In this document: piece by piece, positions 23,605 to 36,153 of the stretch
How positions within the stretch are numbered: the stretch's first letter is position 1
Layout: every line of letters starts with the position of its first letter
Assembly (NCBI GenBank): GCA_015039365.1
Contig: WION01000010.1
Location: forward strand, 744,001-808,000
DNA from: Amanita rubescens
Taxonomy: Eukaryota; Basidiomycota; Agaricomycetes; Agaricales; Amanitaceae
Length of the DNA: 64,000 bases
Direction of reading: 5' to 3'
Translations under genes and position numbers: made by a program
Notes under the pieces: generated by a model
Told to the model about the DNA's origin: nothing
What the model saw: the letters and a program-made list of their open reading frames with translations, nothing else
The model's database searches: none

Positions 23605-23638
23605 GCTGCTTCTTACACCTGAGTTGCAGTTCGGTGAC

Positions 23639-23759
23639 GTGTATTATTCTCGGCTATCACTCCAAGTCAGGACAGATCTTCAGAGATCTTCCTACTTCTT
23701 CCTATCAGACGGCGGATAAACTTGATGCCGTATGATAAGCTTCAATTGATCTGAGGAAA
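23639..23759 (+). repeat. direct repeat, right copy (bounds the CRN/kinase block)
   Basis: Right partner of 18564-18674; see that entry. It begins 35 bp after the kinase gene stop. Confidence 0.85.
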
Positions 23760-24354
23760 CCTTTGTATCAAGGTACATATGTGCGCATGGCAAACTAGCC
23801 TGTCGGGCCCGGGATTTCGGGCGTCGGGGGGCTAATGATCGGAGGCGGAACGCCGTGGTAGTAGATTGAGTGGCAGAAACGATGGAGACGGTCGCCGTTT
23901 AGTTCTACCCCAAAACGCTAGAAGATAAAGCAAACAGATCTACCGCTATCTGTGAACCGAACATGACAAATGTTCATGGTGATAAGGAAAAGAGTGCAAG
24001 TGTGGATGTGAATCGAGGTGGTTGCTTTAAAGTCGTTCCGGCTGAAGTGACTGGTGGCGTTCATGACAGAAGGGACACGCAGGCATAGGCAAATGCTTTT
24101 CTCCATTGGTGATTCTGAACATCAATCAACCTGGAGATAGCAGGTAGCCTAATTGTCCCATCTCACGCTGTTAACGGATGGAACGGAATAAGGAAGAATA
24201 TGGCGCGCCCTCTCAGTTTAATGAAGAGATGCCGAGTTCCCGGTGTCAAGGCCCAAGTCAATTAATGTTATGAAGGGCCGTGTAAGATCATGCATCGTGT
24301 AAGGAAAGATCATTTATTATACATCAAAGATAAAGGGGAAATCATGACCGTACT
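23760..24354. other. intergenic, nothing recognised
   Basis: Lies between the right direct repeat and the DUR3 stop codon. No frame or motif is supported. Confidence 0.4.
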
Positions 24355-27347
24355 CTAAGCAACCTGTCGGGGTTTTTCTGGTACGAACTTGCCGCTCCTC
24401 TTCGTGAAAAGGTCCTGTATGGATTTCATACCGCTGTTGCAGGCGACCATAAGAATGTGACTTACTGTGTATATACCTCTAATAATCTGGGTAAGAGCTT
24501 GGCGAGACTCGAAGACAGGGTATATGACAACCGCAAAGGTGGAACAAAAGACCCATGCGATTCCAATTCCTACCCAAGCCGCGTAGCCTTTCTCAGAATA
24601 CACAGTTTGAGCGAAGAACAGAGGGAGTGGGATGAGGAATATAAAAACGAGGAGCTGGTGTTCGATGTATTCGTAAATTGTTTCGGTAATCCGCGTTGAA
24701 TACTTACTAGAATCAGCGAACATTTGGCTGCAAATGCAAATGCCTTGTTGAGAGCGACTGGATCAAGTTCTTCCTCCTCAGTTTGATAGACAGAGAGTGA
24801 AGTAACCGGTTCCACTGCAATATCCAGTTCCTTGTCACTGACCTTGTCCTCGTGGACTTCGTCAGAGTACGACGACGCGTCTTCGAATGTTTTGGCGCGT
24901 TGAGTTTGCGTGTAATGCTCCAATCAAAATCTTCGGGCCACTTAAAAAACTGTTCAGAACAACTTGCGCGTCAATGAAGAATGGTATGTGCCATACCACG
25001 ACAGAGGAAATGAACGCAATAAGCCCGCCGATGATGAAAGACGCGATGTTGCCTGCAAGCATTTCATAATCGCCCCCACTTGTCTTGTGCCAAATGAGAA
25101 ACCCGATGGGAAATGCAGTTTACAGACGACTCACGACGACGTTTATAACATTGTTGTTCAATTTGGCCGTAGTTATCAACCATGCGATCAAGCCTGCAGC
25201 AAACCCAATCACAGAGCCGGCAACGCAACCCCACTTATTTGCTTTTTTCCAAGTAATACACAAGGCGATTGGTATCACACCAGAACCCAGGATAACTCCC
25301 ATAAACGTCTAGGCGCTAGGTGAGCGTGTCTTCGTCACGGCTAGGGTGATCACGTACATATAACCAACCCATTGATACACCGATATAAAAGAAGATGAGG
25401 CCGGCGAGGCCACATACAAGGGCATAAAAGACAACCTAAAGGGAGTTATAAGACTATCCGGGACCAGGTAATCAAATACCAACCATGAGATGTCCGACCC
25501 TTAGAGTCTGCTCTTCGGTCGCGTGGGGGTTGATATAAGTCTAGCAAGGACAGTGAATTCTGCGGAGCAAATAAAATAAACGATTGAACATACCTTGTAT
25601 ACATCATATGTCAACAAAGATGAGACTGCAATCAGCTCTGCAGAGCATGCGCCTGATCAAGCAACCTTTGAGCTTTACGGAGTAAAATACAATAAGATTG
25701 CCACGAACTGGTAACAGCAAGGAAGAGAAGTATAAGCATAGCAACAGCGCCCGACTTTCCGAGCAGAGCACTAGCCGCTGCCGGCGCCGGGAGACCCGCA
25801 GAGACATCTGCAGCAGACAAAAATGGCATGTCCGGGTCATTTCGTAGAGCCACAGCAGCAAGACCGAGAGTAGTTGACAACATGAATGGAATGGCAAACC
25901 TGACAAGTGTTAAAATAAACGAAAGATAATTCACAGTTCAGTATAGAAACATACCAAGCGAGGCCACCCAAGAGGTAAGCTTTGACTGTCGTAGCGGGTC
26001 GGCTTGCAATAGCACGTTGCCAGTAGGCTTGATCTTGGAACACAGTGGCAAAATTGCCAACAATGTTGATTGCACCAAAAATTATACCATTTTTGGATCG
26101 CATTGTTAAGTAAGACCCATGAGCATTACCGGGAACAGGATTGGCCTGTGCCTGTTCCTGTAGAAGGCGATACATAGCGAACGGGCTCCCAATTTTAGGA
26201 CTTGTTGCGTAAACAGTAAATGCGAAGACCTAGAACAATGTAAGTAAATGTAAAGGAGGCTTCGTCATAACATACGAGGATAATTGCTAACAAAATAGTC
26301 GTGTGCGTGCTGTGGAGCACGATTAGCTGGAGGCATGGATCGGTGCAATTGACTTACTAGTCACATAATAACGTGGATCGCATTCCTCCAACGACGACAT
26401 AAATAGCTACGCCAAGAGGAATTAGGAAACAGGCCTGCAATAGACTCAGGAATACGCAAATAAAGTGAGGTAATGGGCACATACAGCAATCGTGTTCATG
26501 CCGGTCAAATCCGTAACAGTCGCGGAACCTCCAAGAATGAGCATAGAGCTGACGATGATATTCGTTGCTAAACTACACAAAATGTTAGCAGAACCGATCT
26601 TACTCCCGAGTACGCGATCAGACACACCCAAAGAACAAAAAGATGATATGAGCTACTTTTCCCCATCGGGCACCGATAATCTCGAGCCATGTGTGGGCAT
26701 AAGGTGCATGTAATTTGAGTTTAGCGGCGAGCTAAAAAGGTGGGATTAGTACCAAGGGTCAAAACGCGACGAAACCGATTAACCATGGCAAAGAGCAGGA
26801 CTTGAATCGTGGCGCCGGCTAAAAACCGAGTTGAGATTGCGGTAACGTAGCTAATAGAGGATCTCACATCCATACCACCACGGGCCACTCACACCTATTG
26901 CAGTCAGACTCGTATTCCTCTTGGATGATTATTGTGACTGACCATACTTGTATGCAACGGCAGAACTTTGCAGCTAAGGGAGAGCATTAAGCCTTTAAAC
27001 CACAAAACCAAGTAATGGCGACTAACGAGAGTTGCTGCCCACGTCCATGCCGACACAATGCCGGCTGCAATCAGACCTGGCTTGACACTCCGTGATGCAC
27101 TGCTGAATTCTTCCGAGTTATTCGGTGAAAACTGGGTATAGCGCGACTGGAGCCAAGTAAGGCCGATCATGAATACGCTGAAAAAGAGTCCGATGCCTAT
27201 GGAACGGATGAGGTTTGTTTCCTTGCGTGTTCGCCGTGCTCACCGATGACTATCGAGCACAGGTTAGCAAATAGCAACAGCGGTAAAACGCGGATACTGA
27301 CCGACTCCATATCCAGCACCCTGCGGAAGGATTGTTACTGTGCCCAT
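24355..27347 (-). CDS. DUR3: urea/polyamine:H+ (SSS family) transporter DUR3
   Basis: A multi-exon membrane protein read from ATG at 27347 (MGTVTILPQGAGYGVV). A 6-nt microexon near 27240 completes VVIG before IGLFFSVFMIGLTWLQSRY. Family signatures appear in order: SLATNIIVSSMLILGGSATV, TDLTGMNTIA, the YLLGGLAW exon, GLAAVAL, AGLPAPAAASALLGKSGA and LLFLAVTS, AELIAVSSLLTYDVYK, NPHATEEQTLRVGH, and a C-terminal membrane segment (LLVFIFLIPLPLFFAQTVYS) with a basic tail. The 55-nt intron starting GTTCGT after LAVT keeps the frame. DUR3 imports urea (and polyamines in yeast) across the plasma membrane with protons, and is usually under nitrogen control. No break is visible, so this is the probable source of the two fragments at 18.7 and 21.9 kb. 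Confidence 0.92.
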
Positions 27348-28534
27348 GTTGGCCTACGAAGCGAGGTTGAAGTAGCTCCACTCGTGAATAATCCACCATT
27401 TATACTGGCGCGGGGGTGGAAGGAATTGCTTATCTCTGTCAAACCAAACAAAGCGATAAGCATGGATGGGGCAGAATTTTTTGGAGAAGGAATCAGATCG
27501 GATGTAGCGCGCTCTAAGTGGCTTTAACATTGTGCCTGGGGAATGATAAACTTGCTGAACGAATGCGCGGTGTTTAGATTTGACCAGGAACCATGTGCTC
27601 TGCAGACGGCCTAGCACTAGCGTGTTTTCGGCAGATATATTTATCTGCATTGGACCTTAACGAAGAAGGTGCAAGACGCGTCCATGTAGACCACGATTTT
27701 CGACAGCACGTCCACGTATAGTCGCGGGAAACCATCGGCAGTCTCAACCAGATAATCACCACAATGCGCGCATGTAGAAGTCCTCGTAAATTGTGGACCA
27801 TAATTTATCCAAGCGCGGCACATCGAACGGCCGATCATCCGATATCCTGACGGATGGTGGTGGCCTGGGAGTGCTATCGCACCAATAAGATAGAGAGTAT
27901 GATTGAATAATGAGACGCTACCGCGACGTGGAAAAAAGAATAAATTTGATGGAAAGAACATACCAAAGAACATTCCCCACGCCGTTGCCAAGCCCTTGGC
28001 AACGTATCCAATCAAGCATACAGGCTATATGAGCATAGTTGCACGCGCCGTTAACTATAGTTTTGGTGCTGGCCGCATCTGACTGTATATGATTCATGGA
28101 GAGAGCAAGATTGGCCATCACGCGACACAAAACAGAAATTTGTGACTAGCCTGGTTACCAAGCTCTTGATTCCTGCGTAAAGAAAAAAAAACGTATCAAC
28201 TACTTTTGACGCTACAACAGATAATGATGTACAGCTTAAACTAGATTAAAACATCCATGTTATAATGACCCCCAAGTTCGGATAACAACGAGAGACTTCT
28301 ATAGCACAAGTCGGAAGTACAATTGCAGCCAAAAAGAGAGGTCTGACTGCGTGAGTCTAAAAAAAATAAGTAACAGCATCGTCGTAGGATTAAACTTGTG
28401 AGTATGTGTATCGAGTTTGCTTGAAGCCTTGCACATGTCCGGTCTTTGTATTACATGAGAATTTTTTCCTTGACGCTGACAGTCTTGATCCATATCTCTC
28501 CAGGTCGACTTTAGAGAACAATAATAAGCAGCTG
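27348..28534. other. intergenic, no gene recognised
   Basis: A 1.2-kb gap upstream of DUR3 and downstream of the F-box-like gene. Several minus-strand frames of 60-124 codons overlap each other. None shows a motif, a plausible splice chain or sensible composition. The proximal part presumably holds the DUR3 promoter. Confidence 0.4.
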
Positions 28535-31500
28535 CTAAGCGGTGTAAAGGATGCCAAGTGCTGACCTTCTTTCTCTAAGGATCTTAAACACTTTGCGTGC
28601 GTCGGCTGCAGGGTTTATTCCCATTTGACCAGCTACCCCTTTAGCACGTGGAGGGAACACTCCAGGCCCACATCTATCTTGCAAGTCAGCTAGCGACTCG
28701 TTCGTTCCCTCTGTTTCCACGATTACTGTCCCGTACCATCCAGAATCTACGAAGAATCCGCGGGTATCGGGGATACGAATTCGTGAGGGTCCGTGCATCC
28801 TGGGCGGTGGCCGAATGAGAAACGAAGAGCGGTTAACCCAGCGAACAACATTGTGAAAAGCACCCTGCGGACTGTACACACAAGTTCATTATATGCTAAG
28901 GCAATAAAGACGAGAGCAATTCAACTTACGTTTCTGTCCTGACGCGGTCTTGAAGCAATTGCAGATTTGCAGCAATCTGTTCGCCCCATTGACTGAGATC
29001 AATGTGGACGATAGGATTGCTAGAATGTGGTCCAGTGCGTATGACTTTGTGGAAATACGAGGGTGGGAATGCCAGGGCTGGTACATATTTGGGAAGATCG
29101 CCAACAGGTGAGTAGGAATAATCGAGGTCCTGATTCAAGAGCACATAAATCAGCATTTTGCCAAAGGAAAAGGTAAGAACACCTTACGATCAAGTAACTC
29201 CCATCCCAGATGAGTCTCCCTACATTACCTTCGTCCCCAACTGCTGTATCCCATACGACATCGCCGAAGCGCATCAAGTCTGTAATGCCAGCTCTTCGGC
29301 ATTCCGCCTCACATTCTAATACGCTCTTATCCGATAACCAATCCCCATCCGGGGAAGGCACGAATACCCGGAGAAGTGGGGCTCGCTTGAGTCGGAAAAG
29401 GGGAGATCTAAAGCCTGTTCCCGAAGCAGCGTTCATTTGGGCATGACTGTATTGTGAATGACCGTGAGAAAACGCAGAATGTGTCGGTGACGAAGCACGG
29501 CTAGGTGGACGAGAATAAAGAGCTTTGCCGGCAACGCGCGATGAAGCTTCCTTCTCTGCATGCGCTCGTAGGCGAAGTACGATCCGAGAATAAGAACGAG
29601 TGGCGGCCGTGAGACGCCGCACCATATCATACAGCCCTGGTTCACGTTGCGTTGGGTGCAATGACAAGGACTTGACATAGAGATCGGCCACACGCGCGTA
29701 TTCATGACTCGGGGTGGACACTCCAAACATGTAGTCATTCAGATCCTGGAAAAACGAATTCAGTATCGTATCGGAAAATCAAAAGGGCGAACATCACCTG
29801 CAACGACAAAGGTAGAGGATCTGGCCCTTCCCAACACCACTTCACGTATCCTACCGTTCTTAAAAACCGCTCTAATACCACCTCCTTTAGAACCGTTGTA
29901 TCCACCAGCTTAGTGCGAATGTCCTTGGAAACGCTTGCGAGCATGCACCATTCATAAAAGGAAAGGTAGGAAAGAAGCTCGCCGAGAAGACCCCCATCAC
30001 ATATGAACTCCACAAATTGCGACGAAAATTGTCCAGTTTTTCGCCTAGAGAGTCGATACGAGAGACGATGAGAAACACTTCCGCTTCTATCCCGGCTCCT
30101 GGAACGGTATTCGAGAGAAACGGTTGAAATAGTCCTCGTCTCTACGTCATTCTTTGTCTTTGCTTCGGATTCTTTACTTCGTGATATCCGCCCCTCGTCG
30201 CGACTAATACCACGCTCGGACTTGGCATCTGATTTGACGTGGTTGACAGGGGACGCGCCATCGCTGCCATTCTCGAAAGATGTCTGCTTCCTCAACTGGA
30301 CACTCCCATCCTCAAACCATTCGTGTGACATCTCCGGATTACTTGCCTTTGCCCTTCTTGCCTCTTTGCCCTTCTCTTGTTCCTTCTCCCTTATTTCCTT
30401 CTCCTGGGAAACGCAAGAAGGCGCGGAAGGTGTGGAAGGCGATAACATTCTTACGCCCTCGGTCTTAGCAAATGGATCCTCTCCAACATCCAGCAGTGCC
30501 ATGCCAGAATTGCGCGGGCCTTTGAGAGAAGGGGGCACCAGCAATTGAGGTTCTTCGTTCTGCAAGGAAACTTGTAACTGGACAGGCGAACTAGCATTAT
30601 TTCCCGCGATAGACTTCCCCGCGCCAGGAGAAACAGGCGTCAACGGACGCGCCTTGACCGGGGTAGACGGTCTTGATGCATGGCGCGCATCAATGGAGAA
30701 ACGTCGAGCCTTGCTGAGTTTTCTGTATTTGGTTGGCGAACCAACGGTGTTAGACTTCTGAGATGACTCCGGGTTGGGATCAACTTTTCCCGCCCGTGGA
30801 TAGGAAAGTTCCGAAGACGGTGGAGATGGATATCCTACAGGCACGTTGTGAGGTGCGTCATCCGCGAGTGCGGCGCGCTTATGGTCTGCTGCAGGGGCCG
30901 GTGAAATCGGGGTCATATATCCACCCATATTCGGACCAATAGAACGATCTTGACCATCCCACAGTCGGACGCTAACTTTTTGCTCTTCAGCCGGCTGCTG
31001 TTGATCAATATTCGCTTCCATAGCCGCGAAAATAAGTGGTTTTCCCCTGACAGGGCCGATAGTGTGCATGACCTGCGGAGTGAGACCAAAATCTTGATAA
31101 GGGTTATAATACTCCTGAGGTGGATAGCCGTTCCGCATCTTGTGTCCCTCGGTTATAGTTGTAGCTGGGTGCTTCGGTCGCGACCCGGACTTCAAAAGGG
31201 AGAACGATTGAGGGTCAGGGAAGCTGGTGGTCGAACCCATATTATCCCCGTCCTTAGTCACTGGAGGGTTTTTATGTACTTGAATCGGGGGTGTTTGAGC
31301 GACCTGCTTGATCTAATCAGCGTTTCAGCCGCGAGCGACGTGAAGCAGATGGTGAACGACGCTGGTACGTGATGATGTCATCAATAAATTAATTTCAAGG
31401 TACGCAGCATATTATTTGCCATGGAAGTGGACTTATTATTGTCACCGAACCGAACAACTCACCGGCGAAGATTGGCCCTCTGCTACCGAGGGACTACTGG

Positions 31501-31546
31501 GGTCTGGGGAGCTTGAGGGGCTCGGCAGAGATTTCGTAGAGTAATC
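28535..31546 (-). CDS. F-box-like conserved basidiomycete protein with long disordered N-terminus
   Basis: Exons recognised: 31546-31463 (Ser/Pro-rich, 28 codons), 31312-29798, 29745 to about 29185, then two to three smaller exons to about 28535. The first ~420 residues are low-complexity Ser, Pro, Lys and Glu. An F-box-like helical segment follows (GGLLGELLSYLSFYEWCML; about 30000-29900) and then a helical region (VLKEVVLERFLRTVGY). The conserved C-terminal half contains SPLFRLKRAPLLRVFVPS, LECEAECRRAGI, FGDVVWDTAVGDEGNVGR, and the exons DLDYSYSPVGDLP and FVDSGWYGTVIVETEGTNE. The family is widespread in basidiomycetes but has no assigned function. An F-box would imply an SCF ubiquitin-ligase adaptor, which I infer from that one segment. 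The true start codon lies in or upstream of the 31546 exon, since that exon has no ATG; an internal ATG at 31237 is the fallback. Confidence 0.75.
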
Positions 31547-32097
31547 CTGTTGGGTAAGTCAAAGTCAGTATCGACAAAGACTTATTCGAGCAGCAAGGAG
31601 AATGAGAAAAGACAAAGGCGAGAACGGGATTAGGGGGGAATATCAATCCCAGTTAAACAATCAACCGGCCGCCTAGAACGACGGGGTATAAGTAAGAGAG
31701 GGATGATCGAGCATATCAACAAAGAACAAAACGGCATTCCTGAGAAGGGATAAAGTTAGGGCAGCCCAGTAGGAAATGAAGTGCTGCAATGTGAAGAAGC
31801 TCGTCATGAGCCTATCCAGATCAACGGCACGAAGCAAGAAGGCGGGAGGAAGAAGAGGCAGGTGATTCGTTCAATTGGGCGGTGTAAGCCAACCAGCGGC
31901 CGAAAGGGCGGAGTACAATGCAATGCAAAGGACCAAACGAGCTTCCTGCACGTTTTTTCCCAACGGCAACGGCAAACAGCAAGATATGCATCCCCAACCC
32001 CTCCGATTGGCACTGTACAAGCCGTAAGGTGCCCACCGCTTCAGCCATGCCGGAAGTGATAGCGGCAGAGAAGCCAAAAATATCCACACATGCCAGA
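31547..32097. other. probable 5' region of the F-box-like gene
   Basis: No conserved frame on either strand. By position it is the leader/promoter of the minus-strand F-box-like gene and the 3' flank of the Pro/Ser-rich gene. Confidence 0.4.
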
Positions 32098-34122
32098 CTA
32101 TGGTGAAACGAAGTTGTAGCATATAGGAGGTGGAATGCACGCGAGGGAATTTGACGCGACGAGCCAAGATAACACTCGTCCGGAGCATTCCATCGAGGCA
32201 CTTCCAGAAGCGTTGTCACGGCGCCTATTCGCATGCTTCATGGCAGTGCATGACAAAGATTCTTCACCGCTTGACGCGGCATACGAATCGCTAGCATTGT
32301 CAATCCATTCAGGTACCGGACCCAATGACTAACGTGCTCTGTTGTATATTGCCGGTGTTCAAAGCCTCGTTAATCCCTCAACCCTGTGCATTTTGGGAAG
32401 CATTCCTCAGGGCGATGAGGCATGAGGTGCCTGTCACTACTCCCCGACCAGATATACCGGAGCGAAGTAAAGGAAAAGCTTGTCCTCCTCGTTACATGTT
32501 CTCGACCTTCTTCTCTGGGAAGTGGGCGAATAGGATGATCCCACGTGTCCATCGATTGTCTGCATGGATTACCACCAACGAGGTAAGGTGATCGCCTCCT
32601 CTAAGTGTGTATTAAAAGAAGGCACAGTAGGGGTAGTTGACAGCGTGTCCAGGGGCTTCCAGAAATGATGTGGTCATATGGAGTTTACGAGGCGGCAGTG
32701 GTTGAACCGGAAAGCGCTCAATCACCCATTACGTGCGGGATGCCAGTATTATCCTCAGTTGACTAAGAAAAGTCATCGGCAATCCGATGAAAGGAAAGGA
32801 AAGTGGCAAAAAGAGCAAAAAAGAAGATAGAAGAAACGTAGCTCACCCGATAAAGCATAATTTCAGGAGATGCCTCTCCCGCGTCCAGCGCAGGCGTTGT
32901 TTCCTTGATTTCTTCAGCAGCGTCAACAAAGGCATCACCTATTCTCGCTGTCTTGGCCACCTGTTACCGGTCGGCTTGGCAATGGTCTGTCAAGGTTGAT
33001 ATCGTGAAGGGTGGTGGTGACGTGGGAGCTAATGGTATTGCCAAGACCAGTAGCAGGGATATGTACTGGGCTAACGCTGCGATATGAGTCTGTTTGGCTG
33101 CTCGAGGGTACAGAGTCGCCGTACCTGTCCAATTTAGACTCTAGCGTTGATACGTTTGTTCGTAACGAGTACGCCGACGCCACATGTTCATCCACAGTAG
33201 CTGCGCGATGCGAAACGCCATTAGCATACACCTGTCGGTTTTCTGTTTGATGTGGCGGTCCGACGGTATGCTTGGGGGCAAGAGCGGGCTCTCGGGCAGG
33301 ATCCGGGTGTTGGATCGCGTTGTCCTTCATGCATCTCGGTACGGGGCAATAGACGGGTATCATGATCATGCAAAGGCCGTTGCTGGCTGAAATGTTGTGA
33401 GGACTGCCAAAGGTTGACGAACGACAACGCCAGAATCTGGTGGGGGCATAGGGGTGGTCGAAAGTTGGCCAAAAACCTGGTTTTCTTGAAGTTGCGGTGG
33501 AGAGTCAATGGTAACACCCTTCTCTTTGTATTGTTGAGCTCGAATCTCGTGCGCAGATGGGGGTGAAGCGGTTGACTGCGGAGGATGAGCGTGATAGCGA
33601 CAGTTGAGAAACAAGACCCCGCTGTGTCAAAGACGTCTGTTCATTTGTCTGGACGGTGGCGATGGGCGGATCATCATCCTCCGGAACTGGAGTCGGGAGT
33701 GGCTTTTCCTGTAGTGCCGGAACACGACGCAATGACTTTGCTACTTGCCGCTGAGACGGCGTTGTCACTGTTGCGGACGCCGTGCGCGATACCTGAGCTT
33801 GTTGGGTCTTTGATTGTGGGTATGCGCTCTGTCCCGGCGTTCCGCGCGCGTCATGGCGTAGGGAAAGTTGTCTACCTGGATCCGTCGTTCGGTTCAAGGT
33901 TACCGCTCGGTGCGGACCTGTTGAACCGAGAATCCTTGGCTGAGACACAGTAACGTGACCCTGCAAAGTAGACCTTGCATGGTGAGGTTGTTGTCCTGAG
34001 GAAGTCGAAGAAGTCGTAAGCCTGGCAAAAATAGGCGTGCTTTTGGAACCGTTGCTGGGTTCTACCGCTGGTGCACGCTCACGCTCCTGATTTTTCGACT
34101 TTCTGCGAAGGAAACCAGCCAT
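32098..34122 (-). CDS. Pro/Ser-rich conserved hypothetical protein
   Basis: Starts at 34122 (MAGFLRRKSKNQERERAP) with about 190 disordered, basic, Ser/Thr/Pro-rich residues (to about 33550). Shorter blocks in different frames follow and must be joined by introns: SPPSAHEIRAQQYKEKGV, then RNGVSHR-like and DRYGDSVPSSSQTD segments (about 33200-32980), AFVDAAEEIKETTPALDAG (about 32930), PLPPRKLHMTTSFLEAPGH (about 32690), DNRWTRGIILFAHFPEKK (about 32560) and a final SYAASSGEESL..TAMKHA block (about 32280). The order matches an unnamed basidiomycete family with a low-complexity front and a structured C-terminal domain. Exact exon joints from 33600 to 32100 are not resolved. Function is unknown. Confidence 0.5.
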
Positions 34123-34308
34123 CGCAGGGCACGGAGAGAAGGGAAGGGGAAAGAAAAGAAACGTAAACGTTTCCTGCGAGGTTGCCTTGAGGTGTCGCCA
34201 GGCCCGCCAGTGTTGTTATTATTATATTCAGAGATTAAACATGCGTCAGGGTAAAAAGATCATCAAATTACACTATAACAGGTATACAAAATTAACAAAT
34301 CTTCTCAG

Positions 34309-34381
34309 TCCCGTTTAGCTCAGTTGGTAGAGCGCGTCACTAGTAATGACGAGGTCAGTCGTTCGAGTCGGCTAATGGGAA
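34309..34381 (+). tRNA. tRNA-Thr (AGT anticodon)
   Basis: A complete cloverleaf with no intron. The acceptor stem TCCCGTT pairs with AATGGGA (one G-U). The D arm is GCTC/GAGC. The anticodon stem CGTCA/TGACG has loop CTAGTAA, giving anticodon AGT (read as IGU). The T arm is AGTCG-TTCGAGT-CGGCT. The discriminator base is A (34381). A T-run follows directly. Confidence 0.93.
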
Positions 34382-34384
34382 TTC

Positions 34385-34390
34385 TTTTTT
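34385..34390 (+). terminator. RNA polymerase III terminator of tRNA-Thr
   Basis: Six T residues four bases after the discriminator base, as expected for Pol III termination. Confidence 0.8.
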
Positions 34391-34475
34391 CTTTCTCTAG
34401 TCACATGCAGTTGATATCAATCGGGAGACCTCAGATCATATACCTCCCGCGATCAACCTTGCCGAGACATAAACA

Positions 34476-35814
34476 ATGTCTTCAAAACATCTAGATGTTG
34501 ATGACGATGTTGACGAACTTGATGGTCAGTTGCCCGCTGCTTCTTAAACCCTTCTCACATGTTGTAGATGTCCTCCAGGAATTCAACAATGACGACGTTG
34601 TACAAAATCCGAATCGGACGGGAACGTCTGGCCGATTAAGGCACAACACAACAGTCGACGCTCCGATTCCTCCTAGTCAAAGGCCCACTGACTCTTCAAA
34701 TGGTGCTGAGCTCGGTACTGCTTTTGCTCGAGAGCTTGCGGAGCAAATGGAGGAATATCTCTTGGGAGCATTCAGTAGCACCAATTTATCAGCCTCGCTA
34801 TCGAAGGAGAGAGATCTAAGGCCTCCTGGCCAGGGACTCGCGGGTTTGGATGCTGCGAATGGAGCTGAAGTCGATGGTGCCTTTTCTCAAGAATTCACAA
34901 CCGAAATGGAGACTTTCATGCGAGAAATTGGTGTCGATCCATCAACGCTCCCCGGCGATGGAATAACGGATGAAGAAAGTGGGGAGAGAGATCCAGAGAA
35001 AGAGAGGGAAGCAGAGGAAATGTTCAAGCGCCTATGGGAAGCTATCAATACTTCAGGAGGATCCGAAACGGACGGTACGAAGGCTGGATCATCAAATACC
35101 GAAGCCTCAACTTCTCAAGCTCCTGCGAAAGGAAAGGGTTTTCAAGACGTTCTGAGGCCAGTAATGGATAAGATGAAGGAGAGTGAAGAATCTAACACAC
35201 AAGTCTGTCCATTCAATCCCGTGTGCAGGTGCTTATTGATTTAAATCTGGTGTTGGGTAGAAGGGCACTTCTTCGGGGGAGGCTACAGCTCCTGAAAATC
35301 TAGAAGAACTAATAGCGTCTCTTTCAAACTTGGGATCAGGAATCGAGAACGAGGAAGAGCTCGGCGGTTTCCTCGAGAACATGATGAGACAGCTTCTCGG
35401 CAAGGAAGTGTTATATGAACCCCTGAAAGAGCTATCAGACAAGGTGAGCGTCGTGCTTTAACGCAGTTTTCTTGCTGATTCAAATTCGTCAAGTAGTTCC
35501 CCGGATACCTCGCTTCTCCGCCATCACCTATCGGTCCTACAGACAGGCAGCGCTATGAAAAGCAGCTAGTAGTCATCAATAAGATCATTGCTGTATTTGA
35601 TGCGCCTAATTTCCGCGACGATAATCCAGAAACCCATAAAACCTTAGTAGAGCTCATGAGCGAGGTGCGCACTCTCAGTATTAACGCCTACGCTATAGTC
35701 TAATGTTTCGCGTAGGTCCAATCCTATGGCTCACCGCCAGAGGAACTCATGGGACCTCTTCCCCCAGGATTGGGCCTGGGCACAGATGGCGTACCTGGCT
35801 GTGTAATTACTTGA
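34476..35814 (+). CDS. PEX19: peroxisomal membrane-protein import receptor PEX19
   Basis: Five exons: 34476-34524, 34568-35202, 35261-35443, 35497-35664 and 35716-35814. All are in phase and give 377 aa. The acidic N-terminus (DVDDDVDELDDVLQEF) is the PEX3-binding region of the family. The C-terminal globular domain contains FLENMMRQLLGKEVLYEPLK and ELSDKFPGYL. The last four residues are CVIT, a CaaX box for farnesylation, as in other PEX19 proteins. PEX19 binds newly made peroxisomal membrane proteins in the cytosol and delivers them to PEX3. The gene is intact and starts 95 bp after the tRNA-Thr gene, in the same direction. Confidence 0.95.
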
Positions 35815-36153
35815 TCTACGTCTCTGGTGGCATTGAAAGCGTGTCATGTACCATTATTTATGTACAATGCTAATACTCTAGAGATGGTATAGGTATACCG
35901 AGTAATGCAAGTGCATGGTGCGTGTCCGAGTCGGAGGTTCGCGCACGCAAGCCGATCCCACGACTCGTTGAATCACTCAGCCATCACGTACGTATAAAAT
36001 GACACATGTGTAGCCAGACAATTGGGCACGAATAGCTCGAAACGGATCCAGAGGCCTCCGCAGTCCACTCAACTATCACATGAAGTGTGTGGCTAACGTT
36101 TCGGATAGAGTTTCATGCTTCGAAGCAAGGTAATGTCATTTGTTTCATAACAG
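35815..36153. other. intergenic, nothing recognised
   Basis: The 3' flank of PEX19 up to the Hsp70 relic. No supported frame. Confidence 0.4.

Noticed and set aside
27354..28130. Overlapping minus-strand frames upstream of DUR3
   Set aside because: They share no splice chain, motif or plausible start, and are best treated as non-coding.
31820..32234. 137-codon minus frame near the end of the Pro/Ser-rich gene
   Set aside because: Composition is unlike the neighbouring protein and it conflicts with the SSGEESL..TAMK block, which fits the family better.
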